From: Paulownia fortunei
Lineage: Eukaryota > Streptophyta > Magnoliopsida > Lamiales > Paulowniaceae
Direction of reading: 5' to 3'
Assembly: GCA_019321725.1 (NCBI GenBank)
Contig: CM033110.1
Span: 9,169,278-9,233,277 of the forward strand
DNA: 64,000 bases
The position numbers were made by a program, and so were the translations under genes. How positions within the stretch are numbered: position 1 is the first letter of the stretch; every line of letters begins with the position of its first letter. Positions 11,465-24,037 of this stretch are shown here, one piece after another. A model generated the notes under the pieces. That model saw nothing but the letters and a program-made list of their open reading frames with translations. It had not been told where the DNA came from and did not search any database.

Positions 11465-11607
11465 TAACTCATCCTCTATGGGCCACCTAGGAGTTTAAAG
11501 GCTTGTTACATATACTAAATGTAATTGCAATTTTCTACGAAACTGAATTAGTTTAGGTTTGTTTTAGACTTGCTCAAGGACGAACAAGGGTTAAGTATGG
11601 GGGAATT
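11465..11607 (+). other. End of L1 internal region with polypurine tract
   Basis: After the duplicated TAACT, the L1 internal sequence resumes. TTGCTCAAGGACGAACAAGG and AAGTATGGGGGAA (11593-11605) form the typical Athila 3' end: a purine-rich primer site two bases before the LTR start TGATAAGTGC. Confidence 0.75.
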
Positions 11608-13218
11608 TGATAAGTGCATATTTTGACATATTTTTGTATTAAATCATTTATACTTTCCTTACTTTATTCTTGTTAATATTATAGTTTTATATTAGAAAAT
11701 CAATGAATAAAAAGCGATCAAAAAGAGCCAAATTTAAACTAAAGAAGACAACATGCTTCGTGTGCAAGCTGGAAGATAATATTTAATTGGATAAAAGAGA
11801 AATCACAATTAGAAGAAAATGATCATTTTTGCCTAAGTTCATCATTGGTAAATCAAATATGTGCAAGAAATCATTTGGACTTTGCAAATGATTGTTGGAC
11901 TTGCATTAAATTCAAAATAAATATTTTTCTAAACTTAGGCAGTTTTTGTATTTTGAGTATAAGTTCATGTTCAAAGGCTCTATGGACCTGAATCTTATTT
12001 CATTTGAAAGCTAAGAGATAGAACTACGACTTTTATGTTGGTAGCTCAGTCCAATTCAACCTTAATTAAAGTTAAAAAATCATCCAAATACGTATATTGG
12101 AAGGGATCTATCTATATTGACACATCTCCTTAAATCAAACATAACTTCCCTAGTAGTTGGAATTAGGTGGTTTAAGTTGAAAAATAAAGCTAACAGACAA
12201 ATATACAATTTTCATATTGATCACATTTTCAAAATTAGCTGATTTTATGGAGAAAAATATGTGACGAAAATTGGATCTAAAAAGGATATGTGAATTTAGA
12301 GCATATTTGAAGTAAATTTGGAGTGCATTTAGAGTAAATTTGGAGATGTCAATTTAGGTACTCTTCTACTATAAATAGAGACTCTTGGATATCATTGAGG
12401 ACACATAAAAACCCTTAGAGGAGAATTTTTTTTTTTATTATTGTCTTTGTTTAGGCTAAGTTTTCTAGTAGTAATGTAAATTTTCTAGCAGTAACATAAA
12501 TGTATTCTCTAGTTTCTCTTCTATGTATCACTAATGGCACAACAAATACTTGGGTTCATTTAATTTATCGTACAGTTCTACTTCACTGACTACTAACGTA
12601 AAATCTTAATTTGTTGTAGACAAAGGTGTGTATAAATACTTAATTACATAAACAAGTATCGGCATTAAAACCCTTCTTATTTAGTGTCGATTCTTGATTT
12701 TTGTATCATTAATGGCACAACAAATACTTGAGTTCATTTAACTTATTATAAAGTTCTACTCCACCGGCTGCTAACGTGAAACATTGGTTTGTTGAAGACA
12801 AAAGTGTGCATAAATACTTAATTACATAAACAAGTATTGTTGTTAAGAGATAATTTGCAAACAATAAGACAATATCATGATTACTTTAATGTATGAACTA
12901 TTTGATAATATCTTTCCATTAAAACCTTCATTATGTATGGATTCCAATAGTGGCATTTAAAAAAGGTAAAAAGAATAAATAATCGTTTCTCTATCCAAAA
13001 CTCAAAAGCGGATCCCTAATTTTCAGTACTTTTATTACTTTGATTTCGTAGTTATAGCATAATTTTTTCTTTATATTCTAAACCACATAAAGCCTATATT
13101 TTAAGAAATATAATTTTGAAAATTTCAAACAACTTTCCTGTGAATCGATCTCGGACTCTCGAAAAATTTATTACTTGACACAATTTATACTTGGATTTGC
13201 AACCTTAAAGTCATCGTA
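11608..13218 (+). mobile_element. 3' LTR of element L1
   Basis: It starts TGATAAGTGCATATTTTGAC right after the polypurine tract and fades at CTTAAAGTCATCGTA, where the other copies end GTTGTAGCA. A TATA box, TATAAATAG, lies at 12370-12378, about 760 bp in. The block of about 150 bp containing GTATCA.TAATGGCACAACAA occurs twice in tandem (about 12530-12680 and 12700-12850). The match to 1-817 makes 1-13218 one element with two nested insertions. Confidence 0.85.
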
Positions 13219-13404
13219 ATTATTTGAATCCACCTTTCTTGAGGTTTGCAATTTTCGTAAAACATATCTCTAGTCCTATTATGTCAAAAAATCCAAAAAA
13301 AATGTATTTAAACACAAAAAACATAACCTAATATAGACAACAATACTCCATCATTTTAATTAAAAGTTAGGTTTCAAATAAAAATGTAAAAAAGTGATAG
13401 GCCA

Positions 13405-13655
13405 AAATTCAAATTTTGAAACTCTCTTCGATTGAATACTAAATACCTTAATTTAGTAAGTAATAAAACTATTTATAATTTTAAAATTGAAATAGAAATC
13501 AAAATTTAATTTTGAGCCAATCATCAATAATTTTAAATTTTGAAACTCTCTTCGATTGTATAACAAATATCTTAATTTATTAAATAATAAAATTATATTT
13601 AGTTTTAAAAAAGAAATAAGATCAAAATTTAATTTTGAGGCAATCATCAATTATT
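13405..13655. repeat. Tandem duplication, unit about 124 bp
   Basis: The string ATTTTGAAACTCTCTTCGAT begins at 13413 and again at 13537. Each is followed by a CTTAATTTA.TAA segment and AAATTTAATTTTGAG.CAATC. The copies differ by scattered substitutions and small indels. Confidence 0.8.
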
Positions 13656-15299
13656 ATAATATTGATAACTTTTATGTTTGAGACAAAAACTAAAGTTTTT
13701 TAAAAACAACTTAAATTAAATTCTATCTTCTTGAATATTTAAAGAGACATGCAAATTCAAATATGAAAAAATAATGAATACTAATGGAAGAAAAATATAG
13801 TTTTTGAAATTCATAAATTATTTGAATTAAGTAAAAGATCAAAATTAAAGTTCGATTATATTTATTGCAGAAAAGAATATGAATTACTCTTATATGTTTG
13901 AAATATATAAAATTTTAAAAGCACTAAGTGAGGGTCATCTTTTAAAATACATAATTATGAAAAAAATCTTTAGACCAAAATCTAAATCATGAGGTTTAAA
14001 AATATACAGAATATGTATAATTATTTATTTATGAAAAAATGCATCTGAAAATAACTTCTTTTGATTTATTTTTTCTAAAAGTATACAATTTATTATGCTA
14101 TTAAATATGGCATTTGCAGTTGAACTTAAATCTTTCATTTTAATATAAAAATTATGCAGTTGCTAATTAATGAACCATGCATAGTTATAAAAAAAATAAT
14201 TATTCTTTATATATAAAAAATAATATATAATATTTATGTTGTTGAAGAGACTATAAATTTAAAATTTGATCTTATTCATTTTGTTCTTTTTTAAAATTAT
14301 TTACTATTAAGGATAAGTACCAATTAATTTTTTAAGATTTATGGATTTTTTTTTTCAAAAATAAAGGGATAAGCTACTTTGATCTTTAAATAAATTTCTC
14401 TTAGAGTTTTTTATTAAAGATAAGGATGTCGTTCCCAAAGATTCAAACATCAAAGTGCAAATAATCTCTTAAACTTATTATTCATGATTTATCATAGTAA
14501 ACTTTAAGGCTAAACTTGTTAAATAATTTTTTACTGTGAATATCATATTAGTACCTGAATTAACATATAATTTAAGAAAAATTTGAGTTTGCCATAATGT
14601 CAAATTGTTATATACTAAATGAGCTTCTTTTAATTTTTCTTTTTATAATGACATATATACACTCTTTGACTTTATCCAATTTTAATTCTTGTTTAGAGTT
14701 TTTTCATATTATATTTTATTTGTTAAATTAAATTATTTTGTTATCTAAATTATATCATAAGTATCATATTGGTACCTAAATTTTTATAATTTTTAAGGTT
14801 GTTATTTTTAAGCGACACTCGAGTTTTACTGTAAATATCAAATTGCTACATATTAAATAAAAGTATTTTAATTCTTCTTCTAAATTTCTTTGACATTCAT
14901 ACCCATTTTATTCTATTTACTTTTACTTTTACTTTTTATTTTTTAAGTTATGTTTCTTTTTGTTAAATCAAATTTTATCTATTGATAATATAGATTTAAA
15001 ATTCTCTAATAATATACCTCAAATAAATAAGAAATAAAAAGTTTATGATTGAACAGAAGAGATTGAGACTGTAATATACTTTGACAAAGAATATTAACTC
15101 TTTATTTAGAGTTTTAAAGTGATATTTTTGATACAACAAATTTTGTTACTCTTTCTTCTTCTCCTCCTTTATTTCTTCTATTTTCAAACTTTTTTGGATT
15201 TTTCATCCTATTGATAGGGCCTAAATGAAAAAAATATACCAAGAAAATATAATAAAAATAAACTAGATATTTCTCTTTTACTCTCTACTCTTTTTCTTA

Positions 15300-16997
15300 A
15301 ACTTTCACATTAAAACTTGATTTTAAAATCTCATCCCATTAATTTAAAAATTATAGCTATCATATAGGTCTATTTTAATTTATTTTTTTATATGAGTATA
15401 AGAATTTATATTCTTTTTAGTATGTTTGTTATTATGCAATCTTAAGTTTATATTGTCATAGTTATTGAATTTAGTTAATCAAAAGAATGTATCATGAAAA
15501 AATAATTTAATTGATGATTGAATCTAAATTAGTATGTAAAAGATTAAAGGGTATATCCATCACTAAAAAAAATTAAGATAAAGATTAATGGAAAAAATAG
15601 ATACCAAAATAACTTGTACTCTAATTTTTGATAGCATATTATAATTTGCTTATCTTAAAATTAATTATTTTTTATTTACAATCAAAGCTCCTAAAATTAA
15701 CTTTTACTTCTATTTTTTACTTCTATTGTAAAAGAAATATATCAAATTATTGAGAAAATATCATAAATTAATATATAATTGTGCATATTATTCAACTTTA
15801 AACGATCATAATTTTCTCATATAAATTTCTCTATATATGCTTATGAGAGATGGTTAGAAAGCTTTTGAAATTTGATTTATTATGAAACTGATTTTATTTA
15901 AAAATTCAAAGTATTCGAAGAATTATGATAAAAAAATATAGACTTCCTACTTTTGAAAAAGAATTTGGTATATAAAAGGACACTTGAAATTATATTCTAA
16001 TTATACTATTAAAAATAGTTAAAGTTCAATTATACCCTCCTTATTACTATATAATACTTTTTCATTATGCTTATAATAGGTATCTTAAAATTTTCAAAAA
16101 ACCTTTTAAGTCATTCACACTTTTATACTTTTACATTAAAACTTGATTTTAAAGTCTCATCTCATTAATTAAAAAAATATAGCTATCATATGGGTCTATT
16201 TTAATTTATTTTTTTATATTATTATAAGCATTTATATTCTTTTTAGTATATTTGTTATTATTCAATCTTAAGTTTATATTGTCATAGTTATTGAATTTAT
16301 TTATTTAAAAAAATATACATTGAAAAAATAATTAATTTGATGATTGAATCTAAATTATTAATTTGATGATTGAATCTAAAAAGTTAAAGGATATATCCAT
16401 CACTAAAAACAAAAAAGTTAAGATAAAGATTAATGGAAAAACATAGATAGCAAAATAACTTTTACTTGAGACCATATCATAATTTGCTTATCTTAAAACC
16501 AAATTACTTTTTATTTAGCATCAAAGCTCCTAGAATTAACTTTTACTTTTATTTTTTATTTCTACTGTAAATTCATTTTTTTTCTTTAGAACTATAACGG
16601 AAATATATCAAATTATTGAGAAAATATCATAAATTAATATATAATTGTGCATAATATTCAACTTTAAATGATCATAATTTTTTTATTTAAATTTTTCTAT
16701 ATATGCTTATAAGATATGGTTAGAAAGCTTTTGAAATTTGATTTATTATGAAACTGATTTTATTTGAAAATTCAAAGTATTTGAAGAATTATGACAAAAA
16801 AGATAGACTTCTTATTTTTGAAAAAGAATTTAGTATATAAAAGGACATTTGAAATTATATTCCAATTATATTATAAAAAATAATTAACGTTTAATCATGC
16901 CCTTCTTTTTAACTATCTAATACTTATTTATTCGGGTTATAATAGGACTTTTACAATTTTCGAGAAACTTTTTGCGTCTTCACACTTTTATAGATAT
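15300..16997. repeat. Tandem duplication, unit about 830-870 bp
   Basis: Copy 1 is about 15300-16128 and copy 2 about 16129-16997. Markers appear in the same order in both: CATTAAAACTTGATTTTAAA (15308; 16134), TATTCTTTTTAGTAT, TATTGTCATAGTTATTGAAT, GATTGAATCTAAA, AATATATCAAATTATTGAGA and TGGTTAGAAAGCTTTTGAAA. Divergence is moderate with several indels. No coding trace or TG...CA ends were recognised, so the nature of the unit is unknown. Confidence 0.8.
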
Positions 16998-17006
16998 AAT
17001 ATTATA

Positions 17007-17040
<34 letters not shown>

Positions 17041-19556
17041 TGTAATACCCGAGTCTCGCATTACTCACCTGACCAATATACTTCATGCATTTCATGTTAC
17101 ATATGTGTCATTTGTATTTTAATTGATATTTTATAATGCACTATAATTTATGTGGCATCTTTAATAATTACACTTTTAAAGTTGTCACCCGATATTAGTC
17201 TCCAAATTTATTAACCTAATTGGTTGAGTTGGTACTAAGATACGAGGATTTAGGTGTCAACTATCAGATACGATTACGATACACGTAAGTGAAAGGTGAC
17301 ATCGTTGTGTTTATCGGTGTAGGATAAATTATGAAAATAAATTAATTATGGAGAAAATAGTGATAGTAATAGTAATAATAATAATAAAAAAAAATAAAGA
17401 TATTATCATATTAATTAAGAGGGTGTAAATTTTTTTAATATAAAATAAATTTGGGGGCTTATAAATAAATATATATAAAAATAAATAAATAATATTTTGT
17501 ATTAATTATATATAAAAATATAATATATATATATATAAGTATATGGTGGGTAATATAATATATATATATACATATATGTATACACGTGTAGTGTATACAT
17601 ATATATATGATGAGGATAAGTATATATATATAATATATATATATACATATAGGTATACACATGTAGTGTATACATATATATTTGATAAGGATAAGTATAT
17701 ATATAATTTATTATATTAGATTTCTTTAATACTAATGTTAAAGATAAGTATATATAATGTATTATATTAGAGTTCTTTAATACTAATGTTAAGGATAAGT
17801 ATATATATACTATATTATATTAGATTCCTTTAATACTAAGTAAAAACACCACACACACATTCACGACAGCAAAGGAAAGGAAAGAAGAGAAAAGAAAAAG
17901 AAGAAAGGAGATTAGAAATTTGAAATTTTTACCGTAGAAATTTGAAATTTTTTTGGGTAAGTCCCTTCTTATTTTTGTATGGATAAAAATATATATTTAT
18001 GTTGTTTATTTCTAATTTGAAAGAATTTTTTTTTTATCCATGTTAATTAGTTATTTACCTGTAAGACAATAATTAATATACACCTTTAATTTGAAATTAG
18101 TTACACAGATTTAATTTTATTATCTTGTATTAATTGGATGATGGAGTTAATTAAATTGAGGGATTGATTACAGGATTATAACATATCAATTAAATAATAT
18201 TAGAATAAATTCAAGATAAGAAATTAAGGTATTTAAAAGGTTTTGATTTGGTTGAAATATAAAATTTTAAAGTTTGATTGTTACTTAATTAAATTTAAAA
18301 TTTAAGATCTCTTATGAGATTTGATATAGAAACCTATTGATTAAGAATGAAAATTAATACGTTATACTTTTATAGGTTGCCTTATATTTAAGGTTAGGAG
18401 GGAGAATCTTGTTAACGTTCAGTAGGATATCAAAGGTGAAAGGTAAGAGAAAACCATTTGCAACTACAATGCATGGGCATAGCATTTCTTGGCTTATTTA
18501 TATTAAATGTGATTCTTGTGTCTTGATGATTGTTTTGATGAGTATTATAAATATCTTATAGTGCATACGTTGTTTGGATGACAGGACATGTGATTTATTG
18601 TGTCATTGAACATATCATTCATTAATATTTACACGTTCAGGCATAACACGTGCTCACAGTTGAGGTTTTGCATGCATAACATTATTTTCAGAAAGAAAAC
18701 ATTTTGGTTGTTCACTATTAGTGTACCGAGGTCCATATGTGACTTACTTATATGATATTTGGGGCACTGTGAGTATTACTTTTCGGAGGATCATAGTGGT
18801 TGATAGGGGGTGTGCTCCTGGTGGTCACGAGAGGGTGGACCACTTGACTGTGCCCTTATCGACGCCGCTGGTGGGAAGACTTCTAGAGGGTCAAAGAGGA
18901 AGACAGGGGATGGACATTTGGTGATCCCAGGAGATGGTCCCCGTACTGTGTCGATCTGTTTATGGCCGTGTGATTATTGATATTGTTGAAAGCTTTATTC
19001 GGTACATAGTAGGTGGGTCAAGGGTCCAGTGATGAAAAATAATTTTGAATAAACTATTTTTATGCATAAGTTTGCATTCTTGTCATGATTTTATAAAAAT
19101 GCATTGCATTTATGTTGGATTATTCTTCAACATGCATAATTTTTATTTACTGAGCATTAACTCACGTAATTCATGCGTTGTAGGTGAGTTTGATGATATT
19201 TGAGACCACTGACTTACTGAGCGAGCGGCTGGAACTCCTACAGGTTTTGAGGATCAGTGTACATGGATGACGACATGTTGGGATGGTTGTTAACTTATTT
19301 GATTTTGCAGTTTATTGTATTAGGTTTTGAGATTTATACTGTGTGTTATTTTTCAAACTTTTTTGTACATGAATATATAAATGTTATGGTTGTTATGGAT
19401 CCTCTGCAGGTATATATATATATTAGTTTGTAAGTGGAAAAAATAGTTTATTATTTATTAAGTTATTACAAAAAAAATTTTTTATACATGCATAAGGATT
19501 TATTATGTCAAAATTATTATATATATAAATATATGTGTGTAGTAATGACGGTGTTA
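17041..19556 (+). mobile_element. Solo LTR, family F
   Basis: It starts TGTAATACCCGAGTCTCGC and ends about GACGGTGTTA, the reverse-complement partner of the ends of 8588-11464. Both flanks read GAGAG (17036-17040 and 19557-19561). The site was a GA microsatellite, so the duplication is suggestive only. Shared internal text includes ACTGAGCATTAACTCACG and GTAGGTGAGTTTGATGA (19150-19197), the reverse of the CTCACCTACAATGCATAAAC block at 8976 and 49664. No coding domain was seen in 2.5 kb. Confidence 0.8.
17505..17840. repeat. TA-rich tandem repeats with perfect inverted repeats
   Basis: Two copies of an element around TATGTATACAC / GTGTATACATA form inverted arms separated by 5 bases (17575-17585 and 17591-17601; again near 17645-17675). 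They are followed by three units of about 60 bp that contain GATAAGTATATATA and TTCTTTAATACTAATGTTAA (about 17690-17840). An open frame of 67 codons here is just isoleucine-tyrosine repeats from the TA runs. Confidence 0.75.
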
Positions 19557-21410
19557 GAGAGAGAGAAAAGTGCAAATCTTTGCTCCACGAAAAGAATGCG
19601 GTAAATTGAATGTCAAGAATTGGGAATAGTCATCTAGGTGGGTAATTTTGAATATATAGAGAGTAAAGAACAAATATTTTCAAGGTTTACCCAAGAAAAA
19701 TTAGGGCTTTTGCGGGTGAGATTAGGGAAGAAAATTAGGGCTTCAAAGAAAGATGATGGAGAACAAACTTTTGTGATTTGAGAAGGAAATGTTGGATTTG
19801 GTATTTTAACTTCAGATCTGATTTTGAAAGTGAATTTGTGAATCTAGTAAAAATTATATAGACGACTGAGCTTCGGACTAACTCTGTAGCTTGTTGGAAA
19901 ATAAAGAATTAAATTAGTCGTATAGTAATTTAAAGAATTAAATGTATATGTGTATGTAAAACAAGAGATTTAATTTAATCTGTAAAGAATATTATTTGTA
20001 AAAACCCTAATATACAGGAATAAAAGTGAATTTTTTTTACCTATGTAAGAAAATAAAGATCATATGAAAAGTGGCTAGCTTTTATGCAGGTGAAGAAAGT
20101 AGGTTTTTTTTCTTCATATTTATTGGCAACCAATTCGATTTTCAAATGAGGTACTCCTACGCGGGCACAATGGCTTTTCTACCAAATACTATTAATAAAG
20201 AAAATGAATAAGAATGTATCAAATCTAATGCCTCAAGCACATAGAAGCCATTAATCATAGCTTGTAAAGTTGTAGTATATCTGATGAAATAAAGGTTGTT
20301 ACTTTTGAACTATATATTTAAAAAAATATTTTTTAACTCAAACATCATGAAATGTTTATATGATTATTTCTATGTATTATAATATATCAGATTAGGTTCC
20401 AAATCATTTTGACAACTTTTAATATAGAAAAAAATTCTCAAAAGTAAATAATTCAGACCAGTGTCATAAAAGAAAGCCATTAATTATGAGAACTAATCAG
20501 TCTTTACCAAAAGAATTCGATAGAAAAAAGTTATTCTTTAAACCAATATATTACTGCAGTTATTTTCAAAATAGATTAACCAGCTTAGCTAGTCTCATTG
20601 AATCACAAATAAAAAGTATATCAGAGCGTTATGAGAAACCAAAACCATAAATATGAGAATAAATCAACTTTACGAAAAACTACCCCCTACAAATTAAAAA
20701 AAAGGAAAAAAATAATGTGAAATAAAAAAAATTATTTAAAAGTAAAGAAAGTAAAGAAACATATAAGTAGAGAGGATGATATCTTGCTCTTGTATTTCTT
20801 GTTATTTTGTACAGTATTACATCCTCTATTTATAGATATATTATTAAAATTGAAAAGTCACAAGAATAATAGTATAATAAATAGGGAGCTAGTCAATACA
20901 TATCATGGAAAATATGTAATGTCACAAGATTAATGGTGTGATAAGTAGAGATCAATCAACACCATAGAATATGAGGACTAGACCTTTTAACTAAAAGAAG
21001 ATGAAAATAAATAGACATCCATTAAACAATATTCTTTCTTACATTATTATAATGAAAAGACAATATTGTATTGGTGGTAAAAATATTTTATTATTTATTA
21101 ATATTGACATTATTATTATTATAATTGCTATTATTCTAATAAAATTCTATAAAGTGGAACTTGAATCTATCTTATATTTCAATTATCTATTCAATTATAT
21201 CTCAATTCTTATTTGGAAAAACAACAATTATTGAAGGGTCTGCCTCATTTTAGCTTAACAAATTCTACTTTTCTTGAAAACTTAATATTATTTTTTCATT
21301 TTACTTGTACTTGAATTTTAATGAACTCACTGGATTAAGAAGGTAATTAGATCAATTATTTTAGTCGTAAATAATCTGAAGGACCAAAGTAATAATTTAC
21401 AGATATAATA
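19557..21410. other. Intergenic region upstream of the RRM gene
   Basis: No coding feature is supported. At about 20790-20990 the minus strand shows a TATA-like TATAAATAGAGGATG with repeated GTCACAAGA.TAAT.GT.TAATA.GTAG-type text on the plus strand, resembling a small copia LTR remnant, but ends were not found. The remainder is AT-rich. Confidence 0.4.
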
Positions 21411-21414
21411 TTTT

Positions 21415-21473
21415 GGCCCAAAAGATTTTGCATTTCGTTACTAGGGGTATTTTTGTAATCTCGTTGAGGCCCA
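21415..21473 (+). promoter_or_regulatory. Two site II elements upstream of the RRM gene
   Basis: GGCCCA occurs at 21415-21420 and 21468-21473 (TGGGCC on the minus strand), 220 and 167 bases before the start codon. Paired site II motifs (TGGGCY) are bound by TCP factors. They are common in plant promoters of RNA-processing and ribosomal-protein genes, which suits this gene. The transcription start is not visible from sequence alone, and no ATG lies between 21481 and the start codon. Confidence 0.5.
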
Positions 21474-21634
21474 GGTGAATATACTACTATTATTGAGTGT
21501 TTTATTGACTTCTTTAATTCCAGCAAGGGTTTCAAATTTCTCCTGTGTTTTCTCCTCGACAAAAGGCTCTTCATTGGTCTGGGAGTTTTTATTTCTTCAC
21601 TACGTCGTTTTGAAGACTCTCGTCCGTCGCAGCC

Positions 21635-24037
21635 ATGTATGGTCGCAGAGGGTAAGTTGAACGAACCTTGTCCTTTTGAAAAAAAAACAAACAAGAAAAT
21701 GCACGGTCAATTTTGTATTGACAAATGCCTATCTATTGATATTTCGTCACTTTATGGGGATTGATAAGTGAATTTATTTTCTGCCGATGTTGGAAGTTGT
21801 AATGTGTGAGTTTTTCTGAAGTGGTAAATAAGGGTCTGTGTGTTGAATTAATTTCTGATTATTTAGATACGTTAATGATAAATGGGGTTTTTGAATTTCT
21901 AGGTGCAAGTTGTTTTGTCGGATTATGGTGAATTTTTGTAGCTTTTTGTGGTAAATCTCCTGGGTTTATTGGGTTAAAATTGACCAAGATTTGCATATTA
22001 GTAACCATAACACTGATTTATTCCTTTGATGCTTCCCCAACAAGTTGAAGAAATTTTTGCTTCTGAGATTTTTTATTTTTTGAAGCTAGTGTCAAATTTA
22101 AGGAGAATCAGGGGATGCTTTTGAATGCTAAATTTTTAAGTGGCAGAGAAATGGAATGAAAAATTACCTTTAAAATTTATTTCCTGCAAACCCCAGTTCC
22201 AAGGGGCTCGTGCCCTCGTAAACAAGCTTAGATCTGGTTTTATGGTCATTCTGAATGGATTTTGCTTTGTTAATTGGGCCTTGGAATGAAAATGGTCAGT
22301 TTATGAATTTCTGTTTTTTCTTTTAAATTTTTTATTCTTGTTGAGTATGACTAGTTGGTTAGAGTTATCCTTTGGATATTGTGATTTTGTTGAAAAGCTG
22401 AATATGTTCGTAATGAGTAGGGTTTTGTATACTTGAATCCAGAAAATTTAACTATTTGAACCCTTTTGTCTGTCTCCATATTCAGTAGCTCACAGTCCAA
22501 TTACGAAATAAAATATACAGACAAGTGGTTAAATGCCGATTGATATTGTAGTTTGGCCATTCAGATTGTTTATCTATTTTAGCTCAGTTTCTGACATACT
22601 AAAATTGATATTGGTTCACTTAATGATAGCATGCCTGCATAAGGACAGCACAGAAAGATGGAAACTCTGAGGGCCTGTGCTAAAAATATCTGATATGTAC
22701 TTCTTTACAATTTCACTCTTCATTTTATAAGTTCTTCTGGAGAATAAATATAAATTTGGAATATGCAAATTTATAGTATTTCCATTGCTTCCCACACCTA
22801 CCTGAATTTGTTGAACACCTTTTTGACATGGCAGTTCCTAGATTCACCATTTGCAAATGGATAAGCTGCATTATGGTTGTGGTTCTAAATAAACTGTAGA
22901 CAATTGTGAATGTAATGGTTTTCAAACTTGAAATTGTGTTCTTTGAGGTTGTCCCATTTATCTAATCTAGGTGGTCTTTTAAGTGAATCACTAAGCTAAG
23001 TTACTGTCATTCTTGTTTGAGATCAAATATGTTCTGTTTCTTATTTTCTGTCCCATGTACTTTGATTGGCATACTTTGTTTTTCACTATTGATTCATATT
23101 TTTATAACTACATCTACAATTGGGTTCATGAAATATGATTAAAGTGCTTCAGATACAATTAGAAAAACTAGATTATAGGAAAAAAAAATGGGTTGGGATT
23201 GGCTTTATTAACAAGGTTTAGTGGGGGATTTTTCCTTCCTTGGGTATGGATAATTGAAGGGCATTGTTTGGGAGCGGGGGGTTTTTGGATGGGTACGAGA
23301 TCGGCTCAAAGAGACCAAGAATGATGGAATCAAATCCCTACCTCGCAGTGACCAGCAGTTCAAGCAGTTATCAAACATACGGCTATGGTAGCAGATATCA
23401 GCCTTCTGCCTTTCCGGTGGTTCATTTAAGGGGTCTTCCCTTCAACTGCACAGATGTTGACATTTTCAAGTTCTTTGCTGGACTCGATATTGTGGATGTC
23501 TTCTTGGTCAACAGGGATGGGAGGTTCTCTGGAGAAGCATTTGTTCTCTTTGCAGGGCCTATGCAGGCCGAACTTGCTCTTCAGAGGAATCGGCAAAACA
23601 TGGGAAGGAGATATGTGGAAGTATTTAGGTGCAAGAAGCAGGAGTATTACAATGCCATAGCTGCTGAGGTGAATGAAGGTTCTTATGGCAGCATTGATTA
23701 TCTTGGATCCTCACCTTCTGCTCGACGTAAGAGGTCTCCAGATAAAGATAGCATGGAGTATACAGAGATCTTGAAGATGCGCGGCCTCCCATACTGTGTC
23801 AAAAAGTTTGAAATTTTGAAATTTTTTGGAGACTTCAATGTCACAGAGGACAAGGTTCATATTGCCTGCCGATCTGACAGGAAAGCTACTGGAGAGGCAT
23901 ATGTAGAGTTTGCTTCAGCTGAAGAGGCTAGGAAAGCCATGTGCAAGGACAAGATGCTGATTGGATCAAGGTATGTGGAACTATTTCCTTCAACACCAGA
24001 CGAAGCCAGACGAGCTGCATCAAGATCACGACAGTAA
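21635..24037 (+). CDS. hnRNP F/H-like protein with two RRM domains (2 coding exons)
   Basis: This is the one intact host gene. Exon 1 codes 17 nt (21635-21651, MYGRR plus two bases of Gly), followed by GTAAGT. A 1608-bp intron ends in a pyrimidine-rich stretch and AG at 23259, and exon 2 runs 23260-24037. The join restores Gly and continues ALFGSGGFLDGYEIG without a break, giving 264 residues. The frame can also be opened at a TTG (23264), but that is not a plant start. RRM1 is about residues 59-129 (VVHLRGLPF, GRFSGEAFVLF) and RRM2 about 175-248 (ILKMRGLPY, RKATGEAYVEF). Both have the degenerate RNP motifs of hnRNP F/H quasi-RRMs, which bind G-rich RNA. A basic linker with ARRKRSP (about 160-166) could be a nuclear signal. 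Expected role: nuclear RNA binding, such as splicing control. Two-RRM plant proteins of this kind have also been reported to bind telomeric G-strands; whether this one does is unknown. Confidence 0.92.
21652..23259 (+). other. Intron of the RRM gene
   Basis: GTAAGT at 21652 and AG at 23258-23259 are the only pair I found that joins MYGRRG to the exon-2 frame. The preceding TTTTTCCTTCCTT (about 23229-23240) is a plausible pyrimidine tract. The intron is T-rich. Short open frames inside it show no family resemblance. Confidence 0.85.

Larger units (their letters stand above)
13219..17040. other. AT-rich intergenic sequence with tandem duplications
   Basis: No gene or recognisable element was found. 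It contains two tandem duplications, listed separately, and ends in a (TA)n-(GA)n microsatellite at about 17008-17040. The many short open frames have no protein-like composition. Confidence 0.6.

Noticed and set aside
17459..17662. 67-codon open frame rich in Ile and Tyr
   Set aside because: Produced by TA dinucleotide runs; no protein-like composition.
21356..21694. 112-codon minus-strand frame over the RRM promoter and first exon
   Set aside because: It is antisense to a well-supported exon and UTR, with no recognisable domain.
23264..23266. TTG as the start codon of the RRM gene
   Set aside because: Plant nuclear genes start with ATG. The upstream exon with GTAAGT and an exact phase match gives a proper N-terminus.
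23454..23660. 68-codon frame overlapping the RRM exon
   Set aside because: It is an out-of-frame shadow of the RRM coding sequence with no family resemblance.
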